Shown one piece after another: positions 23,540-34,985 of a DNA stretch of 64,000 nucleotides. Each line of letters begins with the position of its first letter. The stretch's first letter is position 1. Origin of the DNA: Odiellus spinosus (taxonomy: Eukaryota > Arthropoda > Arachnida > Opiliones > Phalangiidae); assembly GCA_963920705.1 (NCBI GenBank), contig OY987225.1:15084829-15148828 (forward strand), in the 5' to 3' direction. A program made the translations under genes and the position numbers. The notes below the pieces were generated by a model. It ran no database searches, was not told where the DNA came from, and saw nothing but the letters and a program-made list of their open reading frames with translations.

Positions 23540-24340
23540 TTAGTAACGGGGATATTTAAATCCCGCATATTCTTCGCTTGGAAAAGTGTCTCTAATTTTG
23601 CTAATCACGCAACTTGGAAGGATTACTCTTCTATTTCTCCCTAATTTCCGGTAAATGATGCTAACAAACTGCCTGTAGGCAACGTATCTATATTTCCTAA
23701 AAATAAATAGAAGATTGTAAACATGGGTTTGAAAGCCTGCTAAAAGCCCACTTCTCTTAGGAATGAAGAAGAGTTGCGTAATGTTAGATTTGCTAGCCAT
23801 TTTACGTTTGATAAACTCGACCCCTTTCATCTCTTGTTTTAATTCTAAAAGCGGCACGCTAATAGTAATTCTTAATGAGCGCCATTACAAAAGGGCTCTA
23901 AGATTACTATAGCGGAGCGCACTTTTCCATTACCAAACCTCATGTAACTTTAGTCAATATAATAATAAATCTTGGGCTTACATATGTATCTCGTAGTCAT
24001 TTCTGTCATTCGTTTCTTGTACATAACGATCGTACGCAGGCTCCAATACATCTAAATCTAAACAGTTTTTAATAAACCGTGGCCAAAGTAAAACGCAAGG
24101 TAGACAATGCAATTTCTCCAAAACTTTTGGCACCTCGCGACAGCATAAACTTTCTCTCTCTGTATCCATTACCTCGCAATTGTTGCACGAGCACCAGTTT
24201 ATATTTCCCACACGTTCAGCGTTAATTGGTTGTTGCTCATTTCTGTCTTCGGTTTCAGAATCAGATTCTGATAGTAGGGGCTGGGATAGTGGTTGATCCC
24301 TTACCAAAGGTTCAAAATTGTAAGGTTGGATCGAACTCAT
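23540..24340 (-). CDS. P2X7 receptor C-terminal-domain-like protein, Kolobok accessory gene (two exons, 171 aa)
   Basis: Exon 1 is 23982-24340 and exon 2 is 23540-23696, joined by a GT-AG intron in phase 2. The total is 516 nt including the stop. The N-terminus is acidic and Glu/Ser-rich (LSESDSETEDRNEQQP). Then come NWCSCNNCEVMDTERESLCC, a second Cys cluster (LHCLPC) and a helical segment VLEPAYDRYVQ. Exon 2 carries YRYVAYRQFVS, RVILPSCVISKIRDTFP and the terminal YAGFKYP. This order matches the cytoplasmic zinc-binding ballast at the C-terminus of P2X7 receptors, which ends GFKSPY. There is no membrane segment and no ATP-binding ectodomain, so it is not a channel. A polyadenylation signal lies near 23476-23490. 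The role in transposition is unknown; zinc-dependent protein or DNA binding is a guess. Confidence 0.85.
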
Positions 24341-24423
24341 CTCAGAGAGAGTAGTCTAATGAGTCTACAGTCTACGTAGCCGTCGAAATTAAGTAATTGG
24401 GACTTGGAAAGCATTTAAAATAA

Positions 24424-25006
24424 TACTAATCCGATCTTGAATAATAGTTTAAGTAGAAGTTAAACTTATCGCGAGTTTTGAACTTTTAATCTTTGAAGTT
24501 TGAAGACTATAGAGTATAGAGCATAGCCACTATAGCATAGCGTGTAAGCCTTGGACTTTTAAATCATTTCACCTCATGTAGTTGCTAAATAATCCCTAGA
24601 AATTTCACCCAATATCAGTAAATATTTTAGATTGATTTATAAAATAGAATAAATTAAAATTCACATGATAAAACAACTTACTTTAGTTTGTAAACTTGAA
24701 AAAGAGGCGAGAATTCAATCGAACCAGACTAAAATCAAGTAGAAAATCAGGGCGCGCTCTGAGTGGCTGACAATAAAAAAAGCGTACTAGCTCGTGATTG
24801 GATCCTGGGCCTCCGCGCATTTAAAAAAAAATACAGGTCGTGCTCGCCCCATTTACCGACCAAGGCTTAGCAGCTTGAAGTTTGGGACTTTGAAAATTGA
24901 TTACAAATTAACGAAACCTTTTTGGTGAGTTTTGTTAATGTTTTTCTCATTATTTTATCATTCTTAATCGATAAAAAATAGGTTGTTTCGCCCTTTCATT
25001 ATCCCT
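24424..25006 (-). repeat. Right long terminal inverted repeat of Kolobok copy B
   Basis: Reverse complement of 18935-19510. It ends about 84 bp upstream of the accessory-gene ATG at 24340, so the same promoter sequence should serve this gene. Confidence 0.85.
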
Positions 25007-25131
25007 TTAAACCACGGCTAATTAAGCCTCGTCTGAAGAGGGTATAACCATCGTTATTTAGTGGGGGGTCGGTTAACGGAAATCTCCCCTGAAAACTTAT
25101 TCAACTAGTCTTACTTCATACAAATGTAAGA

Positions 25132-27951
25132 TTAAAATAATTTCCGTTTCTTAGATCTTAAATACGTATCTCTGTTTTTATTATTTGAATTTTTGCCGTG
25201 AATATTTTTTCTCGTAAGCACAGCTTTCCTAGCAGTCGAATAATTTATGCTCGATAGCTTGCTACCAGTTGCGTACTTCATCTGTGAAAATAAACTTTCA
25301 ACAGCGCTTCCGTTTGTGCGTAATGGTGCCAAAAAATAATCAGGATTCCGAGTAAGAAAGTCATTACAAGGTTTATATATCCGAACACTATAATTCTCAT
25401 TAGGTCCCATGTTTGCCAGCTTAAAAACTCTTGTCTGTTTTGGAGCGTGAAAAGGATAGTCTGGTGCGCTTCATCGAAAATTTCATGGAACCAATCTTTA
25501 AAATATTTGAACCCATTTCGAATGGAATCCAAGACTTCAGAGCTCGACCTTGAAACCTTTTTATGTGACAAGATTCCATTTTCAAAAATTTGATTAGTGG
25601 CTCATAAGAAATCATAGGTCAGCTTTGAGCTCTTTCTTTTTGGCTCACTTCCTTCTATGCCATTCATGAAGCTATATAACTCAGACAGAACTCCTTCCTG
25701 CTGCATTATTTTACTCGGAACTACATTTAACCGTGTCCAAGAGTCTCTAATTATGTAGCTTGTCAAAAGTTTTGGGACATATCGCAACTGGTTTCTTTGG
25801 GCTCTTTTTTCGTCTCTTCTTTTTACACCTTGGATTTCGTTCCAGCCAAATATGGTCTTTTTTCGAATGAACTGTTTTGGTCCATCTTCCCGTGACGAAA
25901 ATAAAGCTTGTACGGTGTTTTTTAATTGATGAGAAGGACATACAATCCAATGAATTTTTCTTAATCATAAAAAGGATTGTCAAAGGTTGGGTTTATTGAA
26001 ACGTCAATTTTACCTTCATCTTTTCGGTAACCAAAAGGACCTTTATGACCTATGGTAGATTTAATTAGTGAAAGATTCTCAGATGCATCGTCACAAACTA
26101 GTGCAGTAGTTTCGAAGGAAAAGGCATGTAACGCTTCAATAGTCCCAAAAAGAGCTTCTGTGATTAAATGTTGTTGAAATGATGAGCCAGAGGTAAAATA
26201 GGGTCCGATGAAATCAAACTCGGATGAGAGATCTCTCCAAAGGAATTGGAGTATATATTGAGCTGGAGATTCACCTTCACCATCTTGATTAGGCTTAGTA
26301 ATAATGTCATTTAAATTTTTATAATCTTTTCAATAACTTTGACCTCATCAAACACGAGAACGCCTTCCCCTAAAGGTTTTGGGTCTCCCTTGAAATCCTC
26401 TCTTGTTGGAAATCTTTATACTTTGTCTCCTGGTCAGACAAATAAACTTGATCTATTCCAGGTGCATGATGGTATTTCTTGGCTTTTTTTTTGCAAAGTA
26501 CGTTCACAAGGTAACTATAAAATGTCAAAACTTTGGAGGGCACTGTATGCGGCTTTACTTCAAGAATAGATAGCTAAAGCTAATCTAAGTGTGATGGTGC
26601 TCCACTTATTAGATTTTTTACCGTTTTGATTTTTGATTTGATCATTTAAAAAGTCTTTTTGATCTAGGCACTGTGTTAATTTGGAATCCATTTCCCAGGA
26701 ATCTCCAAGTGCCTCACGAGTAGATTCAGGAAGCTGCGTGTCAGTAATAGTCTCTTCTAGGACATTCGAAAATTTGTCATTAATTTCCACGATTTTTTGC
26801 ATTTGTTCAGAGTGGTCATTATTTAGAGTAACTTCAAATTTTTTAAGCTTCTTTTCCAGCCTCGCCACCTTTCCTTGGCTTTTTTCAACGAGAGAGTCTA
26901 ATTTGCCTGCTTGCTGGTGATAATCTACTTATACCATAGTTGCTTGTTATTCGTTGATGTTTAAACTTTCTAGTTGGTGTTTCTGTTAATTTTCGTTTGC
27001 AGGTTTGAGCTTGATGTGTAACGTCAATCTTTGCATTGCTTCAATTTAAATATCTTTGTTTTGACTTTATTACTATACAACGGCCTTTTGTAGAAGACTT
27101 CGCAGAATTTCGATTGATATCGTGTAAATGGATGCTTGTAATTAAGGAGGTTTTGGGGTATTTGTATATTGGTAGCACGTTCCTTCACTTTTGTTAAATT
27201 GATTCCAGGGCAAAATACATAATTGCCAAGACCAGAAACTTTTGTTAAGATTGAATTAAATAAATACTCGTTTAACACTTCATTTTCATAGATTTGGTAT
27301 ACAACTTCTGGTTTAAATAATACCGAAAAAATTAAAGAACCATCACAGTTAACAATTATGGTCAAGGGATCCAAACATAATCCTAGAAGGCCAATAGTAT
27401 CCTTTCTAGTTATTCTAATAAACGGGTGCTTGTTCTGGTTTTTCATAACTTTAATCTCCAAGTCGGCAACTACATTTGGATTAAATGCTTTTAAAACCAG
27501 TGACAAAAAACTGTTTGAAGACTTTACATTACCAGGGCTTGAATCATTAGCTTGTAGATTTTCGGTTTGAGAAAACTTCTTTTTTGTACGAAAAGCTGTC
27601 ACCTTTTCTTGAACCTTAGGTGGAAGTCTAATGATACAGCATTGGGTGAACTTATTACTTTGTGTTATGGATAACTCTACATCTTTTGAGCCTTTGGGTG
27701 GATTGTGTTTATCTTCCTTATCACATTCCAAAAAGCACTGCATTTTTTAAATCAGAAGAGCTTGTATTAAGTTTTGATTTATTTTTGATACTACAGGAGG
27801 GCCAAGGGTTACCTAGGGTTTTTAAATTATTGTTACCACGTTTGTTTTCTTCTTGCGATTTTACTTTCTCTTCCAGATACAAATCACACTGGGTAGTTTT
27901 ATTATACTTTTTGGAGTTAATCATTGCAGTTGTACTAAAGATTTTAGACAT
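25132..27951 (-). pseudogene. Decayed P-superfamily-like transposase
   Basis: Several minus-strand frames read as one broken protein. In order: a basic N-terminal part (27951-27024), a coiled coil (KVARLEKKLKKFEVTLNN, about 26860), the helical motif KWSTITLRLALAIYS followed by SFDILQLPCERTL, a first acidic motif GEGVLVFDEVKV (about 26350), a second, ALVCDDASEN (about 26090), and the C-terminal LRTNGSAVESLFSQMKYATG (about 25290). This order and the motif styles resemble P-element/THAP9-type transposases, but no THAP finger was found, so the assignment is tentative. Multiple stops and frame changes show it is dead. It lies in UBE2L3 intron 2. Confidence 0.6.
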
Positions 27952-29131
27952 TTTAAAAGAAAACCTTGAATACTACCGTGAATAAGACGCCTATCCAGGG
28001 CCGCTCAGCTGCCATTGACAAACTAGAAACCACTTCTGGTAAAAAGTTAGCGATCACGAAATATAGATGGCGCCCTTTAAGTGCTCGCCAAAACGTTTTC
28101 AAGTTAAGACCACTACTATGCCGGTAATATGGCAGCTACTTGTGGGGTCTGACTTATTAGGAGGTATTATAGTTATGCTACTACACATCAATGGCGATGG
28201 AGATGGGATTCTCAACTGCATAAAGATCAACTTACACTAGAAACCAGACGGATTTGCCAGCACTGACAAACTTCATGAATATCACGTTGAAATACTTCAA
28301 CAACTGCTACACAAAAATTTGGAAACCAACCGCAGCAATGGCAGCCATCGGAACATTACCTACCTTCAATGATTGCGATCAACCCTTCTCAATCTACGCC
28401 GAGAGAATGGACCTGTATTTTGCTTTAAACCAACTTGACGATGAAGAAGACGCTGACAGAAAAATAGCAGCTTTTCTAGCCTTGATTGGATCAAAAACCT
28501 ACACAATTCTACGAGGTCTAGTCAAGCCTGCCAAGTTGACTGATAAGACTTGAGAAGAATTGGTAACCAAATTGAATAATCATTATGACCCTCAACCATC
28601 AGAGATTATGGAAAGATTACGCTTCCAAACAAAGAAATCGTTCACCTTCAGAAACAGTAGCAGCATAATTGGCTCAATTATGTAAGTTAGACGAATTATG
28701 TAATTTTGGCAACAACTTGGACGACGCCCTGCGAGATCGAGTCATAGCGGGTATTCAAAATGAGACAATACAAGCACGCCTACTGGCCAAGTCAAAGACC
28801 CTTACACTCAAGAGAGCCCAGGAAGTCGCTTTGGCGGTTGAATCAGCGACAAAGAATATGCGTGAACAGCTACGACTTCTGCAGCACCTACGGTCAATAA
28901 AAGTTCGCATCAACACCGAACGTCACAGTTCCCACACCGACTACGAACCACACTGCACGTAAGAAATTTCAAGACCATTACGGCCCTAACAAACCTTCAT
29001 GCTATAGATGCGGCAATCCTTCACTCGTGCAAGTACATTAATACAATTTGCAACCATTGCTCGAAACGAGGACTCTTAGAATCCGTTTGCTGGTCAGCAG
29101 CTCAAAACTCGAGGCATGATACACACGAACA

Positions 29132-29691
29132 TCAGTTGGTTTGTTAAGGGGGCGTACCGGAGAACTAGCTCCACACCGCCCTCGCCACATACCGTGCAAC
29201 GTCATCATTTGTCGCACTAACGTGGCCCGGAATGGAAACAAAGGCACGAATCCCAGAAGATGGGAATAGTGTTCCCGCACAACCCAAAGGGCGGAGAACG
29301 GCCATGGCGTCCGAACCCCACCTGAGCGCCTACCCCCGTTATGTAGGCACCGCCTGCACGGACCGACTCGGGAGGCCACCCATTACACCAAGTCGCAGAA
29401 GGGTGTGATTCCCTGACTCAGAGTACCATCCTATTGGGAAGGCTTAGTGGTCTACTAATGTATCCGCCTCCTGCACGGACCGACTAGGGGGCCACCCTAC
29501 CACCAAGTCACAGAAGGGCGTGATTCCCTGACTCAGAGTATGATCCTATTGTGAAGGCTATGCGGCCGTGAAGCTATTAACGGAACCAGGACTTATCCTA
29601 GAACTCGGGCCCCCTCACCACGACAAGGAAGCGACACTCTCCCGCACCATGCGCACGACATGTGGGGAGGAGGGGGTGATACACACGAACA
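29132..29691. mobile_element. GC-rich dispersed repeat inserted in the Gypsy gag, copy 2, with 14-bp target duplication
   Basis: The Gypsy sequence GATACACACGAACA occurs at 29118-29131 and again at 29678-29691 on each side of a GC-rich block. The block begins TCAGTTGGTTTGTTAAGGGG and aligns with the inverse of 13972-14290. Its distal part holds two tandem copies of a unit of about 117 bp (about 29348-29565; CGGACCGACT, GATTCCCTGACTCAGAGTA). A 14-bp duplication fits retrotransposition better than cut-and-paste. Small frames in it look non-coding. Confidence 0.65.
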
Positions 29692-30834
29692 GAAGCCAAC
29701 CTGGCATACATGGAAAACCAGACAGGCGACCGCGGCAACAAATGATTCGGAACGTTCACACCTCACCAAACGCGCAGCAACCATTCGATGACATTGGACC
29801 TACAGGTTGAGAATATCACCTCTTTCACGTGAGCTTGCTCCCTTCAGCACCTGATCCTTACTATGACTTCAAAATCAACCTGCAATGTCTTCGAATGGAA
29901 GTAGACTGTGGAGCCACTTACTTCCTCATTTCTTTGAAGACCTACAACATATATCAACAACGCAATTGCCTACCAGAAATTTAACCGACCAAATTAATGC
30001 TACGCGACTATAATGGCGGAATCGTCGAAACATCTGGACACGTAAGGGTGACTGTGCAGTACAAATCAATAATCATAGATTTGCCTTTGGTAATTGCAAC
30101 TCAAGATAGATCATCATTATTCAGACGCAACTGGATTCGGCCTTTCAATCTAATGAACTTGCCATCTACGAACATTCGCTAAACACTCCAACATCGAACG
30201 AGTTGACGACCATCTTGAACTCGCATGTAAAGTTGTTTACTCCAGGACTAGGAGTCAAACAACACGAAGGTTCATTTGCACCAGAGAGAAGGTATAATAC
30301 TGAAATTTTTCAAAGCTAGACCAGTTCCATTTGCCTTAAGACAAAAATGCAACGAGGACTTGATCTACAAGAAAATGGAATCATTGAGCCAATCGCGACA
30401 GCAGATTGGGCTGCGCCAATCGTTCCAGTCTTGAAACCAAATGGAATCATTCGTCTTTGCGGCGATTTCAAGCTCACAGCAAATAAAGCTACCGACGCCG
30501 AGCACTACCACTGCCGAAGATCAGTGAACTGTTCGCAAACTTAAATAGAGGTTAAAAATATACGAAACTGGACTTCAAAGACGCTTACAATCAGCTCGAA
30601 TTGGACGAAATTTCACAGCACCTACAGAGAAGGGTTCGTTTCGTTACAAACGCCTACTATTTGGAATTTCCTAAGCGTCAGCGACATTCAAAGAGCAATG
30701 GAGGTCCTGCTTGCTCGTCTTACCAGAATAGCAATTTTCCAATTAGGAAGACGTCCTAATCACTGGTAAAAAAGATGCAGAACACCTCACGACTCTGGAC
30801 AAAGTTCTAACAGACGACTAGAACATGCCGGCAT

Positions 30835-31253
30835 CTAGTAGGTAACAGAGGAAAGTTTTTGGGGGTTTTCTCTACATATTTATTCTCTACTTATTTTCTA
30901 GTCTATTTTTTCCCAGGGTTACTTATTTTCCTTTTGGAGGAATTTGGAGATCCCATTAAGGATATTTTCTAAATATTATAATATATCACCCTTGATCTCC
31001 TTTCCTTCGAAGTGAAGAGATGATTAATTTCTTACGTAAATAATTACAACTTTATTCTAATCGTTTACTGTCTTTTATTTCTATCTCTCTTTAAACTATC
31101 AATCGGTCTTGAAATCTAATCAACAATCTTTATTTATACAAAGGAAAATGGGGTGGAGCTTTGCAACAGGGAGTCCAGCTGGAACACTCCAGAAATTTGT
31201 ATAAAAGGAGCGCCACCTATTTAGCTAAATGACCTTCCAGCTGGACACCCGTT
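30835..31253. mobile_element. Insertion splitting the decayed Gypsy reverse transcriptase
   Basis: Reverse transcriptase coding stops after the HAG motif near 30834 and resumes at LRKEKCVFMAEQLEYWGH at about 31254. The last 93 bp (31161-31253) are bounded by the inverted repeat TTGCAAC...GTCCAGCTGG and contain GTATAAAAGG. The remainder is AT-rich and unrecognised. Confidence 0.5.
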
Positions 31254-32480
31254 GCAAGTTGAGAAAGGAAAAATGCGTATTCATGGCTGAACAACTAGAA
31301 TACTGGGGTCATGTAATCGACTCCAATGGATTTCACCCTTAGCAAAAACTTGTCTAACCAATTCTTGACACTCCCGAACCAAAAGATGTCAGCGAACTGA
31401 GATCTTTCCTTGGACTCGTCACGTACTACGCCAAATTTATACTGAACATGTGGACCTTGCTCTCTCCACTCTACGTACTAACTCGCAAGGAATCAAAATT
31501 GACATGGAATACTGAAACCGCTCAAGCAAAAACCATTCTGTGTGTCAGCAGTACTAACACATTAAGACTGAGAAGAAAGTCATGGTAGCATGCGACACTT
31601 CACCAACAGGAGTTGGAGCGGTTCTGTCACATATCGAATCCAACGGCAGTGACAGGCCAATATCCTTCACCTCCAGAACTTTAAGCTCCTCTGAGCAAAA
31701 CTATAGCCAAATCGAACGGAAAGCTCTCGCTATCGTCTTCCGCATAACACACTTTCGTCAATACCTGTTTGGACGACATTTCCTTCTGAACACAGATCAC
31801 AGTCCATTAGCATTATCAATTGTTCAATAATTATCGTAATAAATCGAATTGAATTGAATGGAATTGAACAGTCTTGCTTTCACCTGATAAGCTGATACTA
31901 TCAACTGCAGCAGCCAGAATCCAAAGATGGGCGATTACTCTAGCGCCATACTTATGCAACATAAAATTCAGACCTGGCGACAAAAATGGAAACGCTGACG
32001 CAATCTAGGAGGATGAAGGGGGACCTCTGAAGAAGAAAGCAAGACATAGAAGCAATGATAGCAACTTTCAACGCATGTCAGAAACAAGCGCTCATGCCAA
32101 ATCAAGTTACCTCACACTGCCCCATGACAGAGACCAATGCAAAGAATCCACATCGACTACGCAGGACCAATAAACGGTTCCATGATCCTTGTCTATTGTG
32201 GATACTTATTCAAATTGGATCGAAGCCTTCCCAGTAAACTCGTCGAATTCCACAACCACTATTGGTACGCTTGGAGACATCTTTTTGAGATATGGTTTAC
32301 CCGAATGTCTTGTTTCCGATAATGCCACGAGTGACGAATTTGCAGCCTCTGTCAAGCAAAATGGATTCAAGCATATCACAAGACCACCATATCACCCAGC
32401 CTCAAACGGTCCAGCTGAGAAAGACGTAAATACGGTAAAGAATGGCATTTTGAAAATTTCAGAAGGAACCATAAGCTAGC

Positions 32481-34443
32481 AAAAATTCTCTTCTCGCACC
32501 GCATGATCCCAAATGAGCATGGACAATTATGCTAGATTACGTTTTGAAATAATGACCTTTGACTGCATGATCTATTAAGGGGCGTTATCAACTTATATAT
32601 ACAAGACGATCGTCTGCTAGGTTAACCCTTTTTCACTCACTGCTCTCACAATATAGATGTTTGTTAGCAACAGATTAGCTCCGATTATGAATTTAAAGTT
32701 GAGTTAATGTATGTCATTTTTAAATAATTAATGTTGTTGAAACAAATTGTGTTTTATTTAGTTTATTGAATAATAAATAAAAAAGTTATTTTCGTTATTT
32801 CGGTAGAGTTATTTAAGCCTTATCGTTAATATGGACCTCTGAATAAAGGATGATGCAATACATCAAACAACAAATCACCTGCCTCACGTTTTCTCATCAG
32901 AGAATTACGAAGTAGTTTGGCCCTTTTTGAAAAGAACGCCAAGATTCTACCATTCGCAAATCAAGTCAACCAGCACTCAATGCCACGCAGAAAATAGGAG
33001 ACAGTCTGGTGCAGAAACTTCGGAAAGGGAGAAAAATGGATCGAATGAATTGTTCTCGCTAAATTGGGAAACGCCATGCTAGAAATTTAAACCTCGAAGG
33101 AAGTCGCTCGAAGACATGTCAGACAAATCTGAAAACACCTAATCGAGCCACGATACCCCCACATCGAAGCAAAATCATCTGACAACAATGAAAAAGTAGC
33201 AGACGCCAATACGAATGACGCACGTCGAGAAATCCTGTGGTGATCTTAAGTCCTTAATGTTCGCGAATATCGAATTTTACCGTTGAGTGTGACTAATCGT
33301 TTTTTTAAGTTCTCCCCTGGTATCGAACTTTTCTTCGAGGGGAAGAGTACAACATGTCAGACACTGTTGCAGACGATTCTTCAAGATTTTCGCGCCTAGA
33401 ATTTCCTAGATTTTTAGGCTTGACCTCCAGTAGGCCAAGTTCGTGAACTACGAGCTAGTTTGACGTCACGTGTCACCCAGAAATTTGCGATAAAAACGGG
33501 TCGCGTTACTCAGTGTGTAAGCAGTTCTCCAAGTTCGAGAAGATCAGGGCATTCTCCCACTTAGTCGTTTGCAAATTTATCGGACAAATGACCAGTGACT
33601 TGTGGTTATTTCCGTCCCTGATCTCGACTGTTTGTCATTCCCCGGGTGGCGAACAGGCTGCCCATATTTTCTATATTCCCCTGTAATTAGCGGAGATCAC
33701 TACATAAGACATTTTTGCTTGGGGCATTAGTGGGAATGCCTGGACTGTATCGAGGTATCGAGCGGACTATGCCGCCCTCTAGATAAAGTCGATGGAATCT
33801 TATAAAGGGTGGAGGGTGAAATGGAAAATTTATCTAAATTAATTACTACACTTTCTTTAATGTATAATATTAAATTATATTTGTTTCGAGTCTAGCTTTA
33901 ACAGGTTACTTTGGATCGAAAGTGTTCGCAATAAAATTAAACAGCGTCAAATTTAAAAATTTTAATACGCTGTGCGTAAATCGCTATATCGTATCGCAAC
34001 GCACCAAAATTTGACGTTTTTGTAGCGCGTTGACACTTACGCACTATTACGAGGTCTTTCTTTCCCGCTATTGTGCAAAAAAATCCCGGCAAATTAAATG
34101 AGTCAAAACATAGCTTTCCCAGGTTTCAACCAGCTTTCTTAGCTCTGCAGTCAGTCTACCGTTTTAATGTCTCAGGACTGCCTCTACTGTTGTAATTTTT
34201 TTTTTTTTTTTACATAAAATTAGAAACTTCATCCTTTACACAAAAATGAAGTAAAAATAAAAGTTTAAAATATTTTGGATATATCTTTAACAAAAAATTA
34301 ATTACTTTAATACTCTGAAATGTTTTATTTTAAAAGAGTAAACCTTAAGCTAAACGGGGCAATCTATGATCCAAGGGGGAAGGCATGGCCAGTTCAAAGG
34401 TGGGCAACTGCCCTGTTTGCTCCACTAATAAAATCAGTTGGAG
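32481..34443. other. Gypsy tail and unclassified intron sequence, no gene seen
   Basis: Contains the degenerate end of the Gypsy element and a poly-T run at about 34198. Positions 33574-33620 (TTATCGGACAAATGACCAGT to TTTCCGTCCCTG) are one end of the MITE seen whole at 51423-51661. Confidence 0.4.
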
Positions 34444-34573
34444 CCCTTACCAAAAAAAGTTAGTCTTAAGAGGTCTTTGGGAAGTCTTTTGGATGTCTTA
34501 TGTAGTCTTATGTAGTCTTAAGAGGTCTTGGCGAAGTCTTTCATTATGTCAAGAAGTCTTGGGGAAGTCTTAC
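34444..34573. mobile_element. MITE of the CCCTTAC family, truncated copy 2
   Basis: Begins CCCTTACCAAAAAAAGTTAGTCTTAAGAGG in inverse orientation to copy 1 and stops in the interior AAGTCTTGGGGAAGTCTT block. A 264-bp open frame across it is not a gene. Confidence 0.65.
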
Positions 34574-34954
34574 AAAAGGAAATTTGGTCAGCCCCTTTGG
34601 ATTCAACGTAGAGATTGTTTAGATATCTTACTAAACGAACTTCCATAACAACATGGGATTTCGATTAATAATGTTTTATACATGTATATTTCACGCATCG
34701 AACGCCAAACTCCTCTATCAATTCATTCAAATTATATTATGAATATTGAAATTAAAAGGTTAGAAGAACCCCTAAGTATTTTAGTCCAAAATTTTCGTGA
34801 GTCATTTCGTTCATTTTAGATTATGTATATACTGAAATAAGGAGTAAAAATCCTCCGTGTGTAAGTCTTAATTTAGGTTGCGAATGACTAAAACCAACCC
34901 TTAAGTTATTAAGAATTGTACTGCTAATTCGTGATCCTTTAATGGAATCACCAA

Positions 34955-34985
<31 letters not shown>

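Larger units (their letters stand above)
18935..25006. mobile_element. Complete two-gene Kolobok-type DNA transposon, copy B (6072 bp)
   Basis: Flanked by TTAA at 18931-18934 and 25007-25010. The target is a known MITE, so the 4-bp duplication can be read directly. The ends are AGGGATAATGAAAGGG and its inverse, part of terminal inverted repeats of about 580 bp. Inside are a plus-strand THAP-DDE transposase (19518-22559), a nested MITE (22638-23100) and a minus-strand P2X7-C-like gene (23540-24340). TTAA target, THAP domain and DDE core agree with the Kolobok superfamily as I know it. Confidence 0.88.
18814..25045. mobile_element. Foldback MITE with GACGAGGC terminus, copy 2, split by Kolobok copy B (third nest level)
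   Basis: The left part (18814-18934) begins TACCCTTTTCAGACGAGGC. The right part (25007-25045) ends GCCTCGTCTGAAGAGGGTAT. Removing 18935-25006 and one TTAA restores a continuous element like the one at 12440-12580, which shows the exact Kolobok insertion point. Confidence 0.8.
18346..25073. mobile_element. Foldback element split by later insertions (second nest level)
   Basis: Terminal inverted repeats at 18346-18372 (ACCGACCCCCCACCATTTAA...) and 25047-25073 match with few mismatches. Within the left part, a second inverted pair (about 18385-18480 and 18700-18805, sharing CTTGGGGAGTTCAG / CTGAACTCCCCAGG and GGAAGTTTGAGAAAAA) surrounds a minisatellite. The MITE at 18814-25045 has landed in its right half. 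Without the inserts the element would be under 600 bp. Confidence 0.65.
28254..32480 (+). pseudogene. Decayed Gypsy (Metaviridae-type) LTR retrotransposon gag-pol
   Basis: Gag starts near 28337 (MAAIGTLPTFNDCDQPF) and runs through ILRGLVKPAKL to about 28920. A CCHC-like knuckle (CYRCGN) follows at about 29000. A protease remnant with VDCGATYF lies near 29900. Reverse transcriptase pieces are at 30347-30830 and 31254-31560 (YWGHVIDSNG). RNase H is at 31582-31830 (ACDTSPTGVGAVLSH, TDHSPLAL) and the integrase core at 32130-32480 (VDTYSNWIEAFPV, LVSDNAT, YHPASNGPAE). Frames are broken by stops and frameshifts, and two later insertions split it. No LTR pair was identified; a TGTGGTGATC at about 33237 could start a 3' LTR. 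Confidence 0.85.
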
